DNA of 45,898 bases from Candidatus Magasanikiibacteriota bacterium (GTDB lineage: Bacteria; Patescibacteriota; Patescibacteriia; Magasanikbacterales; UBA922). The notes under the pieces are model-generated. The model saw nothing but the letters and a program-made list of their open reading frames with translations, was not told the DNA's origin and did no database searches. Positions 40,848-45,898 of the stretch are shown here, in pieces; within the stretch, counting starts at the first letter, position 1, and every line of letters starts with the position of its first letter. The position numbers and the translations under genes were made by a program. The stretch spans positions 1-45,898 of the forward strand of contig JACPGR010000027.1 of NCBI GenBank assembly GCA_016182415.1. Reading direction: 5' to 3'.

Positions 40848-40856
40848 TGCTATACT
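40848..40856 (+). promoter_or_regulatory. extended -10 promoter TGCTATACT
   Basis: TATACT at 40851-40856 with the TGC extension; no clear -35. It would drive the small ORF at 40877 and formerly the RhuM gene. Confidence 0.55.
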
Positions 40857-40876
40857 TCATCGTGTAATAAAAATCT

Positions 40877-40987
40877 ATGCCGAGAGAAAACCCCTGGAAT
40901 TTTTCTGTATCAAAAACAGCAGAGGGGTGGACGTCGTTTTTGGAGAACGGCGTTTTTGTGATACGTGCGAATAATCAAAATAAATAA
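40877..40987 (+). CDS. small ORF, 36 codons, possible leader peptide
   Basis: It reads MPRENPWNFSVSKTAEGW and ends RANNQNK. It lies 21 bases after a TGCTATACT promoter and before the broken rhuM gene. A weak hairpin with T-run (ACGTCG...CGGCGT at 40931-40953, then T) lies inside it. Coding status is uncertain; it may be a chance frame or a leader ORF. Confidence 0.3.
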   Translation: MPRENPWNFSVSKTAEGWTSFLENGVFVIRANNQNK

Positions 40988-41011
40988 AATCAATCAACCG
41001 TTAAGCCAATT

Positions 41012-41150
41012 ATGAACAACCCTGATACAAGCAATCACATCATCATGTACAACACCGAAGATGGGCAGATGAAGATCGAGGTGCAGATGAAAGATGAGAC
41101 GGTATGGCTCTCGCAAAAGTAGATGGCTGAGCTTTTTGATAACGAGGATA
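41012..41150 (+). pseudogene. RhuM-family gene fragment with an early stop
   Basis: The start reads MNNPDTSNHIIMYNTEDGQ and then KIEVQMKDETVWLSQK, the conserved RhuM N-terminus. A TAG at 41120-41122 replaces the Gln of the usual WL(S/T)Q-x-QMAELF, and MAELF follows in the same frame. Homology ends near 41150, where repeat sequence (GCCTGCCGGCAGG) begins. Only about 45 of some 330 residues remain. Confidence 0.85.
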
Positions 41151-41167
41151 GCCATGCCTGCCGGCAG

Positions 41168-41205
41168 GAGTTGCGTTCACCAGACATAGGGTGGTGAGTA
41201 GTTAC
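41168..41205. repeat. inverted copy of the 38-bp repeat at 33045-33082
   Basis: Exact reverse complement of 33045-33082. It joins the RhuM fragment to the Bro/DinD fragment, so it marks a rearrangement or insertion point. A CCTGCCGGCAGG palindrome directly precedes it. Confidence 0.95.
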
Positions 41206-41398
41206 CATATATGGAGATGGAGAAGAGAGTATAAGAGAAGAATTGGAAACGTATAATCGAAAAAGACTAAAAGATGATGTGTGGGCGGGCGGAGCGATTG
41301 CCGGAACGGCGAGAAAACAAATTGAACGGAAATTGAAACGGTCAATGGTCTCGAAGAATAATTTTTTAGAAAAAAATACAACGGAACAGATTCAGTAA
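41206..41398 (+). pseudogene. C-terminal fragment of a Bro-N/DinD-type gene
   Basis: The frame reads WAGGAIAGTARKQIERKLKR then SMVSKNNFLE and stops at 41396-41398. It matches the C-terminal block GGRIARNARTELEQKTGKSVV of the intact Bro-N gene at 23024. No start codon or Bro-N domain remains. Confidence 0.75.
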
Positions 41399-41420
41399 TA
41401 ACACACGTAGTTTGGTTTGT

Positions 41421-44400
41421 ATGATGGATGATCAAGAAGATACGACAACATACCAGCGCGCTGATCTCGTGGAAACGTGTTTTGAAAAAAAACGCGCTCT
41501 TAAGTTTTGGGATTTTTTATTGACTGACTTGCGGTACGACCATCGAGGAGGTTCTTCGTGGCAGCCGATAGTGATTGGCGCTTGTTTAGGAATTATATTG
41601 GTTATACTGGGTTTTTTGACTCACTATTTTCGAGCCAATTCATTGGAGGCGAGTGGTGATGGAATTCCGCGCGCGTCGACACCCACGTTTTCTTCCCAAG
41701 CTACCGATGGAAGCGGCTATGTAACCTTTACTCTTGGCACGAGCGACAGCGACACAGTAACGACCTCGCATAAATTTGAGTATTCGCTTGACGAAGGTAA
41801 CACCTGGTATGATATGCAGATTCAAAGTGTATCTTCGAATCAAGGAAACACGGCACTTGACAATAATGTAACCAGACAAATAGATGTCGGCGCATCTACT
41901 AATACGGTACCGTATGATCCCACAGTTCTCATGCATATGGAGGATACTGATACCTCGATTACTGATAATATGGGAAATTATGGCGGAACCTATACTGGCG
42001 CGCTTCTTTCCGAAAGCGGTCAGTTTGGAAATTCGATTGGGTTTGATGGAACCGATGATACGATAGATTTAGGAGATATTACGCAATTGAATTCTGCCTC
42101 ATCGTTTACGATTATGGGGTGGTTCAAACAGTCTACCGTCGGTGAAGAAAGAGGTCTTTTTTCTAAGGATGGTGGTACCAATAAATATATTTTTGGTCGA
42201 ACAGTGACCGTGAGTGGAATAAAACGACTGTATTCATATATCAGTAATGGATCTATCCATCGGGGATATTTTACCTATAGTGGCGATGTGAGCAATGATA
42301 CGTGGTTTCACTATGCTTTGGTATATGATGGTTCATTGACAGGGGATGCTAATCGCGAAAAGGTGTATATAAATGGCGCTCAAAAAACTCTTACCTTTAC
42401 TGATGGCACGGGTATTCCAGCTACTACCTATGATTTGTCGACAAATAATTTTGTTATTGGCGGTTCAGTTTCTTCCATCAATGCTGAATGGAGTGGTAAT
42501 ATTGATGATTTTGCCATTTTTACTCAGCCTTTGTCCGCTTCAGAAATCAGTAGTATCTATGCATCTGAGTTGACCTTGACTACAACCACTTTGACAGTGG
42601 TATGGGATTCAAAATCCGCCTCCAATGGAGGCGGGGTTTTTTCCGGTATCACCACTACAGCTCAGATCAGAGTAACTCCGTATGATGGTAGTGATGGAAC
42701 AACGGTTACTTCGGCAAATATGTCAATAGATGACCAGGCACCAACCGATCTCGGGAGTTTTACCCTAGTCTCCACTAGCACTGCCGGTGTTACCAAAGTT
42801 TCTTGGTCACCAGTCACAGAAACCAATTTTGATCGCTATGACATCTGGTGGGGCGCTAGTTCATCTGATGTCGAGAATCGAACAGGCAGCGCTACTCAAT
42901 GGACCACGAGCTCGGACAGTAATTTGGCAAGTGCCGGTACGACCAGTACGACACTTACCAATCTTCTCGGTGGTTTGTTGTATTACAGCATTTTTGCCAT
43001 AGACGATTATGGCAATGTAGCGACTACCACGCAAATATCGGCTACTATTGAACGCGACTTTATTTCCACTGAGACCGGTGATTGGAATTTGGGTACTACC
43101 TGGGGTGGCAGTTGTTCTTCCAGTTGTACTGCGGGAGTGGATTTTCCTACCTCAACCGATGATGTAATTGTTACAAGTACTCACACGGTAACTATCCCTA
43201 CAGGTACTACAGGAAGTTTTAGCACGCTTACTATTCGCGGCACAGCCAATTTGACCTTGGTGGGAGATATTGGCATTGGTACCACCACTACTATTGAGAC
43301 TGGCGCCACATTGGAACAAAAAAATACGACAACTCAAACCATTTCAGGGACATTAACCATTGACTCGGGTGGAACTTTCACGCACACTGCCAATACCACT
43401 GCGCAGAGTTATGAAATTGATTTTAGTGCTGCTTCTATATCCATCGCTGGAACCGTAAGCGCAAGTGGTAAAGGCTTACAGGGAGGACAATCAAGTGGTG
43501 CCAATGGCAATGGCACCGGTTTGGGAACTGGAAATGGTACAGGAGCCGGTGGCGGGGCCGGGTATGGCGGTGCGGGAGGCACGTCGAGCAATAGTACTGC
43601 GGGAGGTGTCAAGTATGGCACGACGTCTACACCTGCTAATATCGGTTCCGGTGGTGGTGCGGGTGGCGCGGCAGGAGCCACCGGTGGTGCGGGTGGTGGC
43701 TTGATTCAATTGACCGCGGCGACCATCAGTGTTACCGGTTCTATCGTGGCCAATGGCAATGCAGGTGTGGTATCCACGCTCTATGCCGGGGGTGGCGGAT
43801 CCGGCGGCGGTATTTATCTCAATCCCAGTACCTCAATTTCCGGCAATGGATCTATTACTGCCAACGGAGGTGATGGGGGTGACGGATCAAGTCATGATGG
43901 CGGCGGTGGCGGGGGCGGGCGGATTGCTATTGGCACGCTTGAAGGAACTTTGGATTTTACAGGCACCTTTTCCCGTAGCGGCGGGCTTGGTCCAGGTACG
44001 GCCAACGACGGTGAGAATGGATCGCTCTATATCCTCCCAAACGCCGTTTTTTCACTGAGTAGCAGTTACTCCAACCTCGACTGGCCCGGCACCATCAGTG
44101 GTACTGCGACGGATCATGATGATACCCTTTCTCAAATTGATGTATCCATTCAGCGATCAAACGACAGCAAATATTGGAATGGCAGCATTTGGACCGACGG
44201 TGAGCAGTGGGTGACTACGGTCGGTACCAGTAGTTGGTCCTACACTATTTCTGCCACGAATTTTACAGATTCCACTACCAACACGGTTCGTTCCCGCGCC
44301 ACTGACTCGGACGGAGAAGTGGAAGCAACGTATACCAGCGATGCCTTTGCATATACGACCCAGGTGAATTCTGTGCCAACCCTTAGTGCACCCACAGCCT

Positions 44401-45898
44401 ATCAAATAAGTACTGCGGCAGGTACGGTCTTAGCAAGCACTACGGTCGCAGACGGGGATCTGCATGATACGACCACCACCATTGAATACTCGCTTGATAA
44501 TGGGAGTACCTGGGCATCAAGCACACTTGGGGATGTAACAATTAGTGGACAAGAGAGTGGCTTTAGTACTTCAACAGGACAGATTAGTGGGATTGATACG
44601 TCGGCTGGAGATAAGTTGATTACCTTCCAATGGCTCGCTGGCACTGATGCGCCGGATCAAGATATTTCGATTGCCAAATTGCGAGTGGTAGCCAATGATA
44701 CCTTTGATAATGGTTCCTACGCCACGAGCTCGGCTTTTGCGCTTGATACGCGCGATCCGGCGTCTTTAGCCAATCTGACGGTTGTGGTTGCTACCAGTAA
44801 AAGTGTTCATTTGTCTTGGACAGCGGCGAGTGATACTAATTTTGATCACTATGAAATTTGGTATGGCACGACTCAAAGCGATGTGCAAAATCGCACTGGC
44901 ACAGCCACGGAATGGGACAATAGCGATGACAGCAATTTAGCCGTAGCTGTTACCACGAGCAGCACCATTACATCCGGTATCGCGCCCGGCACCTATTATT
45001 TTAAAATTTGGGCTAGTGATGATTTTTTAAATGACGTAACTCTTTCTGATATTTCCTATACAGTTGTAAATACCTTGCCAACGGTTGTAACCTCAACTCC
45101 GAGTCAATCTACGAGCGGCACGCGGCTCGTAACGATAAGCGCGGTCCTGCAAGATACAGATGCAGTTGCCACGTCGCTCATTGTCGAACACTCGACCAAT
45201 GGCACGAGTTGGACGAGTTCGACCTTGTCAAGCGTCACTGCGAGCACGGGCAGTGTTACGACAAGTACGGGCAATATCAGTAGCATTGATACGGATGTGG
45301 CGAGTGATAATCAAGTAACGCTGACTATTGTGTGGAATGCAGCTACGGATCTTGCAAGCACAAGCGATGACACAGTCTATATCCGGCTGACACCGGTTGA
45401 TGATTTGGCAAATGGCAGTAGTGCGACCACTGCCGCCTTTGTAGTTGATACCGTGGATCCGACTGCTCCCGGAAATTTGACTGCCGGGGGTGCTGCGACG
45501 ACCACCCTAACGCTCACCTTTGGTGCGGCTTCGACTGAAGATCATTTTACCGAGTATAAAATTTTTTACAAACAAGCAGGAAGCGGGGTTACGACCGGTG
45601 ACACAGCCTTTACTTCATCGTCAGACAGTGATCTCAGCTCGCGTACCTTCAATGGTACGAGCAATACCACTATCACTGGTCTTTCACCCAACCGTGTCTA
45701 TGCCTTCAATATCTGGGCCTATGATCAGTATGGCGCCTCAAGTTATGCCACTGAAATGGCAACTTATACGCCTGCAGCTATTCCGAGCAATTTTACAGCC
45801 ACGGAAAATGGTGAAAATCAAATTGATTTAGCCTGGGATGCCAATAATAATGCGGCTGGCACGGTCTATTATATTGCCTATTCCAATGATACATTTAT
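41421..45898 (+). CDS. second giant surface protein (5' part, runs off the window)
   Basis: The frame is open from ATG 41421 to the window end, giving at least 1492 residues. It has a charged cytoplasmic start (about 50 residues), one membrane helix (about 54-74, PIVIGACLGIILVILGFLTH) and then an outside part. A LamG/concanavalin-like domain follows (about 175-370: MHMEDTDT, FTIMGWFKQ, WFHYALVYDG, GNIDDFAIF). Then come fibronectin-III-like modules, a very Gly-rich segment (about 680-840) and more fibronectin-like repeats (FDHYEIWYGTTQSDVQNRTG near 1135 and an earlier copy near 475). It is likely an adhesin or cell-surface appendage anchored by its N-terminal helix. A terminator-like hairpin occurs inside the frame at 42611-42642. 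Confidence 0.88.
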   Translation, partial: MMDDQEDTTTYQRADLVETCFEKKRALKFWDFLLTDLRYDHRGGSSWQPIVIGACLGIILVILGFLTHYFRANSLEASGDGIPRASTPTFSSQATDGSGYVTFTLGTSDSDTVTTSHKFEYSLDEGNTWYDMQIQSVSSNQGNTALDNNVTRQIDVGASTNTVPYDPTVLMHMEDTDTSITDNMGNYGGTYTGALLSESGQFGNSIGFDGTDDTIDLGDITQLNSASSFTIMGWFKQSTVGEERGLFSKDGGTNKYIFGRTVTVSGIKRLYSYISNGSIHRGYFTYSGDVSNDTWFHYALVYDGSLTGDANREKVYINGAQKTLTFTDGTGIPATTYDLSTNNFVIGGSVSSINAEWSGNIDDFAIFTQPLSASEISSIYASELTLTTTTLTVVWDSKSASNGGGVFSGITTTAQIRVTPYDGSDGTTVTSANMSIDDQAPTDLGSFTLVSTSTAGVTKVSWSPVTETNFDRYDIWWGASSSDVENRTGSATQWTTSSDSNLASAGTTSTTLTNLLGGLLYYSIFAIDDYGNVATTTQISATIERDFISTETGDWNLGTTWGGSCSSSCTAGVDFPTSTDDVIVTSTHTVTIPTGTTGSFSTLTIRGTANLTLVGDIGIGTTTTIETGATLEQKNTTTQTISGTLTIDSGGTFTHTANTTAQSYEIDFSAASISIAGTVSASGKGLQGGQSSGANGNGTGLGTGNGTGAGGGAGYGGAGGTSSNSTAGGVKYGTTSTPANIGSGGGAGGAAGATGGAGGGLIQLTAATISVTGSIVANGNAGVVSTLYAGGGGSGGGIYLNPSTSISGNGSITANGGDGGDGSSHDGGGGGGGRIAIGTLEGTLDFTGTFSRSGGLGPGTANDGENGSLYILPNAVFSLSSSYSNLDWPGTISGTATDHDDTLSQIDVSIQRSNDSKYWNGSIWTDGEQWVTTVGTSSWSYTISATNFTDSTTNTVRSRATDSDGEVEATYTSDAFAYTTQVNSVPTLSAPTAYQISTAAGTVLASTTVADGDLHDTTTTIEYSLDNGSTWASSTLGDVTISGQESGFSTSTGQISGIDTSAGDKLITFQWLAGTDAPDQDISIAKLRVVANDTFDNGSYATSSAFALDTRDPASLANLTVVVATSKSVHLSWTAASDTNFDHYEIWYGTTQSDVQNRTGTATEWDNSDDSNLAVAVTTSSTITSGIAPGTYYFKIWASDDFLNDVTLSDISYTVVNTLPTVVTSTPSQSTSGTRLVTISAVLQDTDAVATSLIVEHSTNGTSWTSSTLSSVTASTGSVTTSTGNISSIDTDVASDNQVTLTIVWNAATDLASTSDDTVYIRLTPVDDLANGSSATTAAFVVDTVDPTAPGNLTAGGAATTTLTLTFGAASTEDHFTEYKIFYKQAGSGVTTGDTAFTSSSDSDLSSRTFNGTSNTTITGLSPNRVYAFNIWAYDQYGASSYATEMATYTPAAIPSNFTATENGENQIDLAWDANNNAAGTVYYIAYSNDTF
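42611..42642 (+). repeat. terminator-like palindrome inside the giant surface gene
   Basis: CCGCCTCC (42616-42623) pairs with GGAGGCGG (42627-42634) around AAT, with AAAAT before and GGTTTTTT after. It keeps the reading frame and encodes SASNGGGV between two fibronectin-like strands. By sequence it has every part of an intrinsic terminator. Confidence 0.8.

Larger units (their letters stand above)
40717..41420. other. gene graveyard between the DUF4143 ATPase and the second giant surface gene
   Basis: The stretch holds a terminator, a promoter-like TGCTATACT, a 36-codon ORF, a dead rhuM start, an inverted copy of the 38-bp repeat and a Bro/DinD C-terminal fragment. No intact gene longer than the 36 codons is present. 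Confidence 0.8.

Noticed and set aside
307-41398. Recoded TGA (Gly) as in SR1/Gracilibacteria
   Set aside because: TGA ends genes at expected places (for example 3953, 18290, 26580) and is absent inside the conserved domains, so the standard bacterial code fits.
41640-41936. 98-codon minus-strand ORF and other short frames in 41.4-45.9 kb
   Set aside because: One continuous plus-strand frame with LamG and fibronectin-like domains covers the whole stretch; the others are shadows.
43409-43681. Pro-rich minus-strand ORF of 90 codons
   Set aside because: It is the antisense of the Gly-rich segment of the giant surface gene, a composition effect.

Overview
The window looks like a chromosomal segment of a Candidate Phyla Radiation (Patescibacteria, probably Parcubacteria-like) bacterium; this placement is inference from gene content and style. 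The supporting signs are DUF4012 and giant secreted adhesin-like proteins, GxxExxY, HEPN/MNT and AbiEii pairs, a membrane-anchored single-ring Clp ATPase, tRNAs without encoded CCA, almost no Shine-Dalgarno sequences (many starts read tatATG), extended -10 promoters (TGnTATACT), and very many palindromic repeats. TGA is used as a stop, so the recoded SR1/Gracilibacteria code does not apply.

Layout. 1-5.3 kb: a 41-bp tandem array, a SAM methyltransferase, a YraN-like protein, the Clp-type ATPase, a Cys-rich surface protein and nusA. 5.3-8.7 kb: an accessory island with two tandem copies of a HEPN-MNT pair around an unknown gene whose promoter spacer carries a G9 tract, then a decayed AbiEii locus. 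9.2-16.1 kb: one gene for a 2291-residue secreted protein. 16.2-16.7 kb: RNase P RNA enlarged by palindromic insertions. 16.9-32.3 kb: an envelope glycan and surface region (polyprenyl glycosylphosphotransferase, three GT4 glycosyltransferases, a DUF4012 protein and an Ig-like membrane partner). It is interspersed with accessory genes: a GxxExxY gene bounded by perfect 49-bp inverted repeats, a Pif1-like helicase with a WYL-like tail, a Bro-N protein, a NYN nuclease and gene remnants. 32.4-33.7 kb: an ORF with a G9 tract near its start, repeats, tRNA-Arg(TCG) and tRNA-Lys(CTT), and divergent promoters. 33.7-36.1 kb, minus strand: rpmF, nusB, rnc and a NYN gene split by a 228-bp MITE. 36.4-40.7 kb: tsaC behind a perfect 34-bp hairpin, an intact AbiEii-type pair, an unknown 421-residue protein and a DUF4143 ATPase. 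40.7-41.4 kb: a graveyard of RhuM and Bro/DinD fragments. 41.4 kb to the end: a second giant surface protein gene (LamG, Gly-rich and fibronectin-type segments) running off the window.

The housekeeping genes form ordinary small operons. The glycosyltransferase and surface genes plausibly build and decorate the cell envelope. The most striking signal is the dense traffic of small non-coding mobile sequences: the MITE with 25-bp terminal repeats and an 8-bp target duplication, word-like intergenic palindromes placed just before start codons, and palindromes inserted in frame in a glycosyltransferase and inside rnpB. The best candidates for new biology are the paired HEPN-MNT modules with a mosaic identity pattern, the IR-bounded GxxExxY cassette, the two G9 tracts, and the palindrome family shared by rnpB, a coding gene and a tRNA-flanking region.
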